Shown in pieces: positions 28,298-36,049 of a stretch of 48,018 bases of DNA (the stretch's first letter is position 1; each line of letters opens with the position of its first letter). Source of the stretch: a virus; the IMG/VR virus record IMGVR_UViG_3300042564_004250, positions 1-48,018 of that record, one strand, 5' to 3'. The position numbers and the translations under genes were made by a program. The notes under the pieces are model-generated. The model did not search any database and was not told the origin of the DNA. It saw only the letters and a list, made by a program, of their open reading frames with translations.

Positions 28298-29005
28298 CTA
28301 ATATTTAGTCATTCCAGCTCTTCCAGAAGACGTTCCATCGCCTCTTCTGTTCATTGCTAAACCTGCTATAACTGCAGCTCCTGCTCCAATCATAAGGCCT
28401 TTATTACTTAGAAGCTTACCCTTTGGATTTACATTTGGCATATATCTAGGGGGAATTGGCCTTGGAGGACCATGCATCGCTCCAAGTGTGCTTCCAGCTG
28501 GTCTTGGAGGTCCGTGCATTGCTCCTCTTGGTCTAATCGACACTGGAGTTGTTGTTCCACCTGGTAAAGCTGTAGGTGCGCCTGCTAATGTCCCCCTAAG
28601 TCGAGAAGCTGGAGTTGTTGTTGCAGTCGTATTCCCCCCTCGTGCGGAAACTCTTGCAGCACTTGAAGCTCTTTGTGCTGCTATCGATGGAAAAGCTAGT
28701 CTAGTCGACCTGCTCATATTCCCACCTCGTGCGGAAACTCTTGCAGCACTTGAAGCTCTTTGTTCTGCTATCGATGGAAAAGATGGATAATCTATATTTC
28801 TCATAAATCCAGAGTTATATCCTCTGGCATTTTTTTGTCCAGAAACTATGTTATTAGCTCTTTGTTCTGCTATCGATGGAAAAGATGGTCTAGTCGACCT
28901 GCTCATATTCCCACCTCGTGCGGAAACTCTTGCAGCACTTGAAGCTCTTTGATCTGCTATCGATGGAAAAGATGGTCTTGATTTTTTCCTAGACATAAAC
29001 GCCAT
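28298..29005 (-). CDS. Repeat protein with FPSIAxQRA motifs
   Basis: A 235-residue protein. FPSIA(D/E/A)QRA occurs four times (about residues 13, 43, 76 and 106), three of them followed by SSAARVSARGGN. The second half is Pro/Gly/Arg-rich (AMHGPPRP twice). A single hydrophobic segment lies near the C-terminus (GLMIGAGAAVIAGLAM, about 205-220). It is basic overall. The pattern looks like short linear binding motifs repeated along a flexible chain, anchored by the C-terminal segment. Function unknown. Confidence 0.5.
   Translation of the reverse strand: MAFMSRKKSRPSFPSIADQRASSAARVSARGGNMSRSTRPSFPSIAEQRANNIVSGQKNARGYNSGFMRNIDYPSFPSIAEQRASSAARVSARGGNMSRSTRLAFPSIAAQRASSAARVSARGGNTTATTTPASRLRGTLAGAPTALPGGTTTPVSIRPRGAMHGPPRPAGSTLGAMHGPPRPIPPRYMPNVNPKGKLLSNKGLMIGAGAAVIAGLAMNRRGDGTSSGRAGMTKY
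28630..28980 (-). repeat. Imperfect DNA repeats encoding FPSIAxQRASSAARVSARGGN
   Basis: Near-identical stretches of about 50-60 bp (plus-strand core cgtgcggaaactcttgcagc, and tctttgttctgctatcgatg) recur at about 28639, 28731 and 28918, with a partial copy near 28858. Base-level identity implies recent duplication or recombination. Confidence 0.8.
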
Positions 29006-29090
29006 AATTGATATCCTTTTATAGTTATTATACAGTCATAGTAACTGTTAAAGCATTACTTGTTAGTATGTGCTTTTTATAATCTTTTAA

Positions 29091-29234
29091 TTAATTAAAT
29101 GACTCTTTTGTCTGCTCAGGGATTAGGCCTGGGTATGATGTGTATTTATCATTCATTACCTTTAATTCTTCTAAGCTTGTAGTCTTGGGGGCTAGATAAA
29201 ATTTAGTTCTTAGTTTAATTTCTTCTTCAGTCAT
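29091..29234 (-). CDS. Small hypothetical protein, 47 aa
   Basis: The frame starts at ATG 29234 (MTEEEIKLRTKFYLAPKTT) and overlaps the end of the AAA+ gene by 8 bases, so it is translated by coupling. It is charged, with no known motif. From 29006 to 29090 I see no gene. Confidence 0.5.
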   Translation of the reverse strand: MTEEEIKLRTKFYLAPKTTSLEELKVMNDKYTSYPGLIPEQTKESFN

Positions 29235-30669
29235 TTGCTTGTTCCTTTTGTTGTTTTTGAGGTTTTATTAAACTTATTTTAAAATCTTCCTCATGGTCAA
29301 TCTCAAACAAAGTTCCTCTAGGTATTATGCTAGATATAATCAACTCAGCAAGTTTATCTTCAATGCCTTCTCTTCTAACTTGGGAAAGTCCTCTAGCCCC
29401 CTTAACAGTATCTATTCCCTTTTCAATCAAACCTTCTACAACTGAATCTGTATAAGTTAAAGAATAGCCCTTTGAAAGAAGTTTACTTTTAACAATTGAC
29501 ATTTCTAGCTCAGCAATTGAGATCATGTCATCATGACGTAAATGGTTAAATACTACAACTTTATCAATTCTATTTATAAACTCTGGTTTAAAGTGTTTAC
29601 GAATTGCTTCTAGTGTATTCTTTTCTACGATTTCCTTATTAGGTATTGCTTTAGTTCTTGTTTTGAAATCTACAGTCCCAGTAAAACCAGCTGAGGTTTT
29701 AAGTAAGTTGTCAGCTGTTTTATCATTACCTAAATTAGTTGTCATGATTATGACAGTGTTTTTAAAGCTAACTTGTTTACCTTTATTATCTGTGGCAATT
29801 CCTTCGTCAAAAATTCTTAAAAAAGTATTCCAAATGTCTGGATGAGCTTTTTCTACCTCGTCAAGCAAGACTACGGTATTGGGATATTTTTTAATCATGT
29901 TTATCAACTGACCACCATCTTCATGGCCAATGTAGCCAGGAGGTGATCCAATTAACTTTTGATTCTCGTGTTTATGTTGTAGCTCGCCACAATCAATACG
30001 TACCATTGAATAATCTGACCCGTATATATATTTATGCAATTCGTTTGCTAGATGCGTTTTACCCACGCCGGAAGCTCCGGCAAACATAAAAACACCCAAT
30101 GGTCTATTGGGATCATTCATTCCAGTTTGAGATCTCTTCAATGCAGAGACGATTATCTCAATAGCATTATCTTGACCTATAACATTTGTCTTTAAGTGAT
30201 TATTAAGTCCAAGAAATTTTTCTTTACTTAGTTTTTTAGGTTTTGGTTTAGCTTTTTCTTCTGAATGCTTTTTAAACGTGTCATTAAAAATTTTTTCCAA
30301 ATCTTCCGAGAAATGAAATGGATCGTCGGAATCAGAATCTTTTTTCTTATTCTTAAGACTAGGGATTATTGGATAACCTGTGTAAGCAATATCTAGCCAG
30401 TAATCTACATCTAAACCTGGGTTAAGCATTATACAACCAGCATATAAGGCTTCTATACACTTTTCTGCAGCTGCGCGAGACATTACCCTCAAAGCTTCAG
30501 CAACATCTGTTTTTATATTAAAAATTAAGGATTCTAATATAGCTTTACGATAAACGTTAGTACTTTTATCTTTTATCTCAGAAAGAAGGTTTTCAGCTTC
30601 TTCTGGTCTCAGCACCTTATACTTAACAAAGATGCCTAGTTCTGGCACATATATTTGATACATATTCAT
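29227..30669 (-). CDS. ClpA/ClpB-like AAA+ ATPase with a single AAA domain
   Basis: A 480-residue protein. The first 150 residues are unlike Clp N-domains. Then VIGQDNAIE starts a Clp D2-type AAA+ module: Walker A GASGVGKT (about 198-205), pore loop GSPPGYIGHE (about 241-250), Walker B VVLLDEVEKAHP (about 266-277), sensor 1 TTNLG (about 310-314), arginine-finger region PEFINRID (about 368), and a C-terminal small domain with GARGLSQVRR. All key residues are present. It should be an ATP-driven unfoldase or remodeller. No ClpP-binding tripeptide is obvious. It heads the late block, behind a strong promoter, so it may act in virion assembly or host takeover. Confidence 0.85.
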   Translation of the reverse strand: MNMYQIYVPELGIFVKYKVLRPEEAENLLSEIKDKSTNVYRKAILESLIFNIKTDVAEALRVMSRAAAEKCIEALYAGCIMLNPGLDVDYWLDIAYTGYPIIPSLKNKKKDSDSDDPFHFSEDLEKIFNDTFKKHSEEKAKPKPKKLSKEKFLGLNNHLKTNVIGQDNAIEIIVSALKRSQTGMNDPNRPLGVFMFAGASGVGKTHLANELHKYIYGSDYSMVRIDCGELQHKHENQKLIGSPPGYIGHEDGGQLINMIKKYPNTVVLLDEVEKAHPDIWNTFLRIFDEGIATDNKGKQVSFKNTVIIMTTNLGNDKTADNLLKTSAGFTGTVDFKTRTKAIPNKEIVEKNTLEAIRKHFKPEFINRIDKVVVFNHLRHDDMISIAELEMSIVKSKLLSKGYSLTYTDSVVEGLIEKGIDTVKGARGLSQVRREGIEDKLAELIISSIIPRGTLFEIDHEEDFKISLIKPQKQQKEQAND

Positions 30670-30836
30670 AATAAGCCTACTTGTTTTTGAAAATAGTAAT
30701 TAGTTTTTTCTATTTTTCAATGCCAAGTTAACTACGCCTATATTAGTATACTTATATAAGTTAACTAAGGTACATAAGATAATATTCTTACAGGAGCGTT
30801 AGATCTACTAAGGCTTCCTAAGCTCTCTTATATAGG

Positions 30837-30866
30837 AGTATATCAACATAACTTTGGCGTTGTCAA
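30837..30866 (-). promoter_or_regulatory. Strong sigma70-type promoter for the leftward block
   Basis: Minus strand TTGACA (30861-30866), 18-base spacer, TATACT (30837-30842). The next start is 30669, leaving a leader of about 160 bases. The leader contains repeated GTTAAC-containing sequences (AGTTAACTA twice, near 30727 and 30757). Confidence 0.7.
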
Positions 30867-30872
30867 GTAGCT

Positions 30873-31031
30873 CTAACCAATATCTTCGATTACTGGGTGT
30901 GGATATGAGCAAGGACCGGAGAAATGCCAGTATCTTAACAAGTCATCTACGTTATGTATTCTCTTATAAAGTAAAACCATTGCTCTACTAAATTCTAATT
31001 CTTGATCTATTTTTTTTGAACTACGACTCAT
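30873..31031 (-). CDS. Small hypothetical protein, 52 aa
   Basis: ATG 31031 follows a GGAGA ribosome binding site. The product opens MSRSSKKIDQELEFSRAM and contains HFSGPCSYPHP near the end. It is encoded just upstream of the late promoter and divergent from the recA unit. No family recognised. Confidence 0.5.
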   Translation of the reverse strand: MSRSSKKIDQELEFSRAMVLLYKRIHNVDDLLRYWHFSGPCSYPHPVIEDIG

Positions 31032-31098
31032 TTGTCTCCTAATGACGGTATAATCTGTGCTAATTTACTCTATACATTATACCATTGGAGGTGAGCTC

Positions 31099-31263
31099 GT
31101 GGACACTAGTACGCGCTTAAAACACTTATATAACTTGCTTACAGCAATAAGAGAACACAAACTCGGATTAGATTGGGAATCAAAAACTCAATACAAAGAG
31201 ATTGAAGAAAAGATAATTGCTGAGATCAAATCTATTAGCACCTACACATCTGTGGTAAAATAG
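31099..31263 (+). CDS. Small helical hypothetical protein upstream of recA, 54 aa
   Basis: GTG 31099 is chosen because GGAGGTGAG lies just before it; an earlier in-frame TTG (31057) has no such site. A TATAAT box is at 31049-31054. The product is helical and charged (TRLKHLYNLLTAIREHK, then IEEKIIAEIKSI). It ends 4 bases before recA, so it is probably co-transcribed with it. Confidence 0.55.
   Translation: MDTSTRLKHLYNLLTAIREHKLGLDWESKTQYKEIEEKIIAEIKSISTYTSVVK
31253..31261 (+). promoter_or_regulatory. Possible extended -10 promoter for leaderless recA
   Basis: TGGTAAAAT ends 6 bases before the recA ATG (31268). recA has no Shine-Dalgarno sequence, which would fit a leaderless transcript starting at or next to the ATG. 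No clear -35 is seen. Confidence 0.35.
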
Positions 31264-31267
31264 ATAC

Positions 31268-32263
31268 ATGTCAGACGATAAATCACTAGAATTAGCAATT
31301 GCCCAACTTGAAAGACAATTTGGAGCAGGTGCAGTAATGAGATTAGGGTCCAAGGATATTAAAGCTTGGCCCGCAGTTTCAACCGGAGCACTATCATTAG
31401 ATATGATACTTGGGATTGGTGGACTTCCACTAGGTCGAGTAGTTGAAATCTATGGACCTGAATCCTCGGGCAAATCAACGATATCTTTATCTGTTGTGGC
31501 CCAAGCACAGAAGATGGGTCTTAAGTGCGCTTACATCGACGCTGAGCATGCTCTGGACCCAGTCTACATGGATGCCTTAGGCATTAACTTGGATGATCTC
31601 CTACTTGCCCAGCCTGACTATGGCGAACAGGCATTGGAGATTGCAGATAGACTGATCCGCACGGGCGAGGTCAATGTAGTCGTAATAGACTCAGTTGCAG
31701 CCCTTGTGCCTAAAGCTGAGCTAGAAGGCGACATGGAAGCCAACCAGATGGGCCTACAAGCCCGTATGATGGCCAAGGGACTACGTAAGATAGTAGGTCT
31801 CGCTAATGAACACAAATGCCTAGTAATCTTTATTAACCAGCTTAGATCTAAGATCGGTATCATGTTTGGTAATCCGGAAACAACTCCTGGAGGCAAAGCC
31901 TTGCCATACGCAGCATCAGTGCGAATTGATGTGCGTAGAAAAGAAGATATTAAAGATAAAGCCGGCGAATCAATTGGTATCAAGGTAAAAGCCAAGATTA
32001 TCAAGAATAAGATGGCTCCCCCTCTTAAGGTTACAGAATTTGACATCTATTATGGTAAAGGCGTTGATAACTACGGTTGCCTGCTTGATGTATGTATGTC
32101 TAAGGGAATCTTCTCGCAACGTGGAGCTTGGGTCTATTACAACGGTGAATCATTCTCACAAGGTAGAGACAACGCTATTGAAAAGATCAAAGCTGATCCA
32201 GAACTAGTATCAACGTTAGAAGGGCTGATTAAAGATGGCGTTCAAGCCGACCCCTTGCCCTGA
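31268..32263 (+). CDS. recA: RecA recombinase
   Basis: A 331-residue protein, near bacterial RecA length but with a shortened C-terminal domain. Walker A GPESSGKST is at about residues 63-71, the catalytic Glu region YIDAEHALDP at about 89-98, and the Walker B-like VVVIDSVAALVP at about 135-146. L1 (EGDMEANQMGLQAR) and L2 (INQLRSKIGIMFGNPETTPGG) DNA-binding loops are intact. It forms ATP-dependent filaments on ssDNA, promotes strand exchange and can stimulate repressor self-cleavage. Phage copies act in replication, repair and recombination. It overlaps the next small gene by 29 bases. Confidence 0.97.
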   Translation: MSDDKSLELAIAQLERQFGAGAVMRLGSKDIKAWPAVSTGALSLDMILGIGGLPLGRVVEIYGPESSGKSTISLSVVAQAQKMGLKCAYIDAEHALDPVYMDALGINLDDLLLAQPDYGEQALEIADRLIRTGEVNVVVIDSVAALVPKAELEGDMEANQMGLQARMMAKGLRKIVGLANEHKCLVIFINQLRSKIGIMFGNPETTPGGKALPYAASVRIDVRRKEDIKDKAGESIGIKVKAKIIKNKMAPPLKVTEFDIYYGKGVDNYGCLLDVCMSKGIFSQRGAWVYYNGESFSQGRDNAIEKIKADPELVSTLEGLIKDGVQADPLP

Positions 32264-32396
32264 TTGCAAATATCCGCCAAACTTCATCTTGGCTGGTCTC
32301 GCTAAAGAAGACTTTGATGATGACCTAGATAGAATAGATATTCGCTGTAGAGATTGTGGTGACCATTGGGTAGAGGTGGTAGACGATGCTAGGTAA
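32235..32396 (+). CDS. Zinc-ribbon protein, 53 aa
   Basis: The frame MAFKPTPCPDCKYPPNF has a second pair at IRCRDCGDHWVEV, a CxxC...CxxC zinc ribbon. It overlaps the recA 3' end in another frame. Acidic residues fill the middle. Role unknown; the ribbon may bind nucleic acid or a protein. Confidence 0.6.
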   Translation: MAFKPTPCPDCKYPPNFILAGLAKEDFDDDLDRIDIRCRDCGDHWVEVVDDAR

Positions 32397-32472
32397 TCAA
32401 CAGATACTAACCTACCTGGAATATTGTGAATTATTTAAGGAATTGAGCCAGCTCGCCCAATCGCCCGAATAA
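32386..32472 (+). CDS. Very small ORF, 28 aa
   Basis: ATG 32386 overlaps the zinc-ribbon stop and follows a GAGGTGG ribosome binding site. The sequence MLGNQQILTYLEYCELFKEL is helical. A T-rich stretch (32473-32495) follows. Plausible but unproven. Confidence 0.4.
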   Translation: MLGNQQILTYLEYCELFKELSQLAQSPE

Positions 32473-32543
32473 ATTTTTTTAATATATTTTTTTTACATTT
32501 ACGGTACTATAGCTTACATACAATAAGATTGGAGCGTGTCCAC

Positions 32544-32882
32544 ATGGATAACTTTTTCGAACAGATTCAGTCTATGTTTGGCGATGAAGAGCTAGTACAG
32601 GGTTTACTTGAGTTCATTACTCCCCATGAAGGTCAAGAAGATAAGATCATCACTGCTTACTCAGAAGATGATGGCGAGATAGTGTTTTCTATTTTCTCCA
32701 AAGAACAATACGAGATGATCTATGAAATGGCTAAAATACTAAAAAAGCCTGTTGAAGATATAGTCAAAGAGCTCGGCCCAGATGAAGTAGAACAATTCTA
32801 CTACGATCCAGGCCGATACTCAGACGAGGACGATGAATGTATCGATCCAGACTGTGATTGTCACTATCTAGACGAGGACTGA
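32544..32882 (+). CDS. Acidic hypothetical protein
   Basis: ATG 32544 is used, since TTGGAG lies 9 bases upstream; a TTG 15 bases earlier would place that site inside the gene. The 112-residue protein is very acidic (many Asp and Glu). Its tail reads ECIDPDCDCHYLDED, a possible Cys/His metal site. Strong negative charge recalls DNA mimics or inhibitors, but no family is recognised. Its end overlaps, tail to tail, the minus-strand gene at 32868. Confidence 0.5.
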   Translation: MDNFFEQIQSMFGDEELVQGLLEFITPHEGQEDKIITAYSEDDGEIVFSIFSKEQYEMIYEMAKILKKPVEDIVKELGPDEVEQFYYDPGRYSDEDDECIDPDCDCHYLDED

Positions 32883-33407
32883 GTTAGCCCCCTCTAAACC
32901 ATTGATGTTGTAGGTTCCATAGACTACACATCCAAAAATTTCCATTGCTAGGCGTCTGCTACGTACATTGCCTAATATAGATGGAACATACTGATGATCT
33001 TTAAGATGCGCTACTGGTGGTAGCGTGTCTTTTTTATTTGTATTGAAAGTATAGATGTCAGTCTCTTTAGATAGATTCCATTGAGTGTCTAGATCTACTT
33101 CTCCCTCGCGTGAGAGCGTTTTGTAGTTTACTAAGACGCCGGCATCAAATACCAGATTCTTGTCGTCGTACAGCCCGTACAACAGGTTTGAGTCTACGTG
33201 TGTACCCATGAAGACTATGGAGTCATAATCTTGACGGATATGATATGAAATATTTTTGTATACAATTTTGGTGTTGGCCTTTAGGGATAACTTATCATTG
33301 TACGTATACGTGATTATGTCATGGTCATACGCAAACTGTGTGAGTATGTTGTTGTAGGTGAATAACTTGTTTGATCCTATGATTAGTCTTGTGTTTTTGT
33401 TAGGCAT
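32868..33407 (-). CDS. Hypothetical protein
   Basis: A 179-residue protein with alternating strands and helices (RLIIGSNKLF, IVFMGTHVDS, LVFDAGVLVNY). It lies on the minus strand among plus-strand genes, with AAAAGGA upstream of the ATG. No cysteine motif and no named family recognised. Confidence 0.5.
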   Translation of the reverse strand: MPNKNTRLIIGSNKLFTYNNILTQFAYDHDIITYTYNDKLSLKANTKIVYKNISYHIRQDYDSIVFMGTHVDSNLLYGLYDDKNLVFDAGVLVNYKTLSREGEVDLDTQWNLSKETDIYTFNTNKKDTLPPVAHLKDHQYVPSILGNVRSRRLAMEIFGCVVYGTYNINGLEGANSVLV

Positions 33408-33423
33408 GATTGATATTCCTTTT

Positions 33424-33621
33424 CTAGTCCATGAATCCGTAATTGTCAGCGTCGTAGTCGACGTAGTTGTCTGCGTAGCTGCTTGAGACGTAGCTAGAGG
33501 CGTAGTTGTCTTGTGGTATTAAGTCTACCCATTGTGAGCAGTCTGGGCATCTTACGGAACTCGAGAGAGCGTTTTTTATTACGAACTCTGTTCCACATTT
33601 ATCGCAATTAGCGTAATCCAT
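33424..33621 (-). CDS. Zinc-ribbon protein with Tyr-rich tail, 65 aa
   Basis: ATG 33621 is chosen because it follows AAAAGGAAA; a longer frame to 33696 lacks a site. MDYANCDKCGTEF and VRCPDCSQWVDL make a two-CxxC zinc ribbon. The last 28 residues are rich in Tyr, Ser, Asp and Asn with no basic residue. It lies 16 bases before the next minus-strand gene and is likely co-transcribed. Confidence 0.6.
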   Translation of the reverse strand: MDYANCDKCGTEFVIKNALSSSVRCPDCSQWVDLIPQDNYASSYVSSSYADNYVDYDADNYGFMD

Positions 33622-33938
33622 TGGGTTTCCTTTTTGGTGTTTATTGCCGGCGTATCCGACAACAGTGAAGCTATCAGAGGTTCTTTGCGTTTGCAACCTC
33701 TAGGGCATTAAAAATATAGGAAAAAATTTTTGGGGCGATTCGAGAAACAGATGAGGGTGATCTCTGGGGTTTGTTTGTACATAAACCTGTATAAGTATAT
33801 ATACAGTTATATAAAGTCTCTATAGAGTAAAAAATAGGGAAAAATTATGAGCCACTAATAGTGAGTATATATGTACTCTTAGATCTTTTAACGTGCCCAC
33901 CCGGGTATGGGGGTCTGAATAATAGAAAGAAAAGAACA
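33622..33938. other. Divergent intergenic region, 317 bp
   Basis: No gene seen. It holds an inverted repeat AGAGGTT/AACCTCT (33674-33680 and 33693-33699) with a 12-base loop, and an AT-rich stretch (33780-33850) with several TATA-like boxes. It separates the minus-strand pair from the plus-strand genes and probably holds promoters for both directions. Confidence 0.5.
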
Positions 33939-34403
33939 ATGTTAACTAAAGAAGCAAAGATTAAATTGGAAATAGCAAAGAAAGAATTAGATGGTGCAAG
34001 AATGAAATTAAATAAAGCAGATAAGAGTATTGATAATAAGGAAATGGTTATTAGTATTCCTAATGTATGTGGTACAGAGATAAGTGAAGAGTTTATTAAG
34101 GGGATGGTTAATAGAATGATAGTAAGTTTCTTCAAGTATGGGCTAGTAGAAGAGGGGTATGGTAAGGATGGATCAATGGATGCTATAGAGTCATTAAAGC
34201 TTAGGCTTAAGGCGTTTGAAGAAGGTAATGAAGAGAAGGGGTTATTGAAGGGTAATGTGGAGATGTTAATGGATGTGGCTAACTTTGCAATGATAGGGTT
34301 TATGTACCCACGTGAGGGTGAGTACTTTGAGGGTACAGATAGCAACAAGAGTGTGGGCAGAGTGACTAAGCAGGGGATAGCTACTCAGCGTAGTAATAAC
34401 TAA
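33939..34403 (+). CDS. Conserved phage hypothetical protein
   Basis: ATG 33939 (MLTKEAKIKLEIAKKEL) follows an AGAAAGAAAAGA purine tract; an upstream GTG at 33861 lacks support. The 154-residue protein has a helical N-terminus, KGNVEMLMDVANFAMIGFMYP near residue 110, then FEGTDSNKSVGRV. The DVANFAM..FMxPRE..YFEGTDS pattern is one I associate with actinophage and cyanophage hypothetical proteins. Function unknown. Confidence 0.55.
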   Translation: MLTKEAKIKLEIAKKELDGARMKLNKADKSIDNKEMVISIPNVCGTEISEEFIKGMVNRMIVSFFKYGLVEEGYGKDGSMDAIESLKLRLKAFEEGNEEKGLLKGNVEMLMDVANFAMIGFMYPREGEYFEGTDSNKSVGRVTKQGIATQRSNN

Positions 34404-34461
34404 GGTTTATCTAGCATATAGATAGCGCCATGTACTAGGCGTATTAGTAGTATGGGAACCT

Positions 34462-34544
34462 GTGGCTTAACAGCTCCAGCAACGAGTAAATAGTAGCCGT
34501 ATATACATAGTGCATATACGCAACATGACACTTTAGGAGGAGTC
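34462..34544 (+). promoter_or_regulatory. Structured 5' leader, copy 1
   Basis: It starts gtggcttaacagctcc and ends in TTTAGGAGGAGTC before the ATG. A hairpin CGTATATAC/GCATATACG (34498-34520, one mismatch) precedes the ribosome binding site. The first about 45 bases are nearly identical to the leader at 35386, while the hairpin sequence differs but still pairs. Confidence 0.65.
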
Positions 34545-34832
34545 ATGAATTCATTAATTAATTGGTTCAATGGTTTGAGCCGGAATATGCGTATTGCTAT
34601 ACTCGTAGGAGTATGCCTATTTACGCCTATTGTAAGCGTGGTATTCACTATTCTTATTGGTGGCATCAGTGCTATATTCAGCATCATTGGATTCATATTC
34701 AGCATACTTAATTGGAAGGGCGTATTGTTCTTCCTTGTTGTAGGTATGGTGTTTGCGGCCAAGCTTGGTTACGAATGGGCAATGGATGAGGAAGAAGATT
34801 ACCTAGCAGAAGAAGAACCATTTATTTGGTAA
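34545..34832 (+). CDS. Small two-helix membrane protein
   Basis: A 95-residue protein. Two or three hydrophobic segments lie at about residues 17-40 (IAILVGVCLFTPIVSVVF), 41-55 and 58-75 (GVLFFLVVGMVFAAKLG), followed by an acidic tail (DEEEDYLAEEEPF). It follows AGGAGG by 4 bases. It probably sits in the host inner membrane. It could be a holin-like or superinfection-exclusion protein; nothing in the sequence decides this. Confidence 0.6.
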   Translation: MNSLINWFNGLSRNMRIAILVGVCLFTPIVSVVFTILIGGISAIFSIIGFIFSILNWKGVLFFLVVGMVFAAKLGYEWAMDEEEDYLAEEEPFIW

Positions 34833-34864
34833 TACCTATATAGAGGTACTTAATTAAAAGATTA

Positions 34865-34900
34865 CCCTTGGGGGCTTAGGCTCCTGAGGGTTTTCTTTTT
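34865..34900 (+). terminator. Rho-independent terminator
   Basis: The stem CCCTTGGGGG pairs with CTCCTGAGGG (with wobbles), followed by TTTTCTTTTT. It lies downstream of the membrane-protein gene. Its tail is the same as that of the terminator at 35292. Confidence 0.75.
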
Positions 34901-34974
34901 ACGGATAGGTTCAAGGTCTCAAGGAGGGGCTACTTGTCCACACAGAGCGGTCTACTTTTGGAAAGGGGTAGATC

Positions 34975-35262
34975 ATGATAAATAGAGAAGAAATGGAGAA
35001 GAGGGCTAAGGCTCATATTCTCTTTGGATACAGCAATCGTACTGATCGTATGGTTGATGGTGGTCCTAATCCAACTCTTAAGGTAACTGCAGGGAAAAGA
35101 AGCTTTTGCCTCTGCGAGGAACACTTTGCTACTTTTGGTAACAGTGTAAAACGTGGAGAACTAAGGTATCAGGGAGTCCCTGAACTGCAGGGAAACTGGG
35201 CAAAGAACACAAAGTTCACTACACAAGTGGCGAATGGCGTGTGTCCCATCTGTGCTGACTAA
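34975..35262 (+). CDS. Hypothetical protein with cysteine pairs
   Basis: A 95-residue protein. ATG 34975 follows GAAAGGGG. It has FCLCEEHFATFG at about residues 44-55 and a C-terminal VCPICAD, which together could bind zinc. It forms a single-gene unit bounded by a terminator on each side. No named family. Confidence 0.6.
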   Translation: MINREEMEKRAKAHILFGYSNRTDRMVDGGPNPTLKVTAGKRSFCLCEEHFATFGNSVKRGELRYQGVPELQGNWAKNTKFTTQVANGVCPICAD

Positions 35263-35291
35263 TTAGTTAGTACAAAAACAAAAAGAAAATA

Positions 35292-35336
35292 CCCTTTGCT
35301 GGTCGTCCGCTCGGATCAGCAGAGGGTTTTCTTTTT
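35292..35336 (+). terminator. Rho-independent terminator
   Basis: CCCTTTGCTGGTC pairs with GATCAGCAGAGGG around a short loop, then TTTTCTTTTT. The sequence ttttctttttacggatagg after the stem is shared with the terminator at 34865. Confidence 0.85.
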
Positions 35337-35385
35337 ACGGATAGGGCTTAGGCCCCAGTCTCAGCACCTTGGGGTGTGGTCAACA

Positions 35386-35469
35386 GTGGCTCAACAGCTC
35401 CTGTAACGAATAAATAGTAGTCGTATGCACATTCCGTGCATCCGCATCAGCACATCCTTAGGAGGAATC
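35386..35469 (+). promoter_or_regulatory. Structured 5' leader, copy 2
   Basis: It starts gtggctcaacagctcc and has a perfect hairpin ATGCAC/GTGCAT (35425-35441), then TTAGGAGGAATC and a GTG start at 35470. It is homologous to the leader at 34462, with compensatory changes in the hairpin. Confidence 0.65.
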
Positions 35470-36048
35470 GTGTTTACATTAACAATTATTATCATGGCTA
35501 TTGTCATGATTTTGGCTTACAAGGCCAGAACTTACGTTCAACAAGAACGGTGCAAGAATAGTGCAACCCCTGCGGGTCGCAATGCTCAACTTGCAGCATC
35601 CTTTGGAATGGAAGAGTTTGGCACTGATTATTGTGATCGTTGTGACGAAGAAAAGCACATTAGGCGTTTCTTTCATCAACAACACGGGTGGATACTTTCA
35701 CTTTGTGTTAAATGTGATAAAGAAAAGAAGGAGGTACGTAATATGCGTACATTTTATAAGAACAATGCATCTGTTATAGATGTGTTAATTGCTGCTTTGG
35801 TAGCCACATTCCTAGTAATAGGAGTAATTAAAGTTGCTCAATTTGTACATCAAGAATCACCAACGTGTGTAGTTGCATCGGTAACTGCTAAGCAAGGAGA
35901 TACTTTGTGGGGCATCTCAGAGGAACATTGTCCAGATCACCTGCGTACAGGCGAGACTGTATCTATTATTTCAGAAATGAATGGTGGAATTGGCAACGTT
36001 CGTGTTGGTCAAGTAATCAACTTGCCATTCAAGAAAGGAGGTAACTAA
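35470..36048 (+). CDS. Membrane zinc-ribbon protein fused to a membrane-anchored LysM domain
   Basis: GTG 35470 follows TTAGGAGG and gives 192 residues. Part 1 (1-91) has a transmembrane helix (FTLTIIIMAIVMILAY) and a ribbon CDRC...CVKC. Part 2 starts at Met 92 (ATG 35743), which has its own AAGGAGG. It has a second transmembrane helix (VLIAALVATFLVIGVI) and a LysM-like domain (VTAKQGDTLWGISEEHC to VGQVINLPF). LysM binds peptidoglycan, so this is probably cell-envelope directed. No stop separates the parts. It may give both the fused protein and a separate LysM protein. Confidence 0.7.
   Translation: MFTLTIIIMAIVMILAYKARTYVQQERCKNSATPAGRNAQLAASFGMEEFGTDYCDRCDEEKHIRRFFHQQHGWILSLCVKCDKEKKEVRNMRTFYKNNASVIDVLIAALVATFLVIGVIKVAQFVHQESPTCVVASVTAKQGDTLWGISEEHCPDHLRTGETVSIISEMNGGIGNVRVGQVINLPFKKGGN
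35728..35745 (+). promoter_or_regulatory. Internal ribosome binding site and in-frame ATG
   Basis: AAGGAGGT (35728-35735), 7 bases, then ATG 35743, in the frame of the longer gene. It would start the LysM half alone (MRTFYKNNASVID). Confidence 0.65.
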
Positions 36049-36049
36049 G

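Noticed and set aside
31618-32046. Minus-strand open frame inside recA
   Set aside because: Antisense of the well-conserved recA gene.
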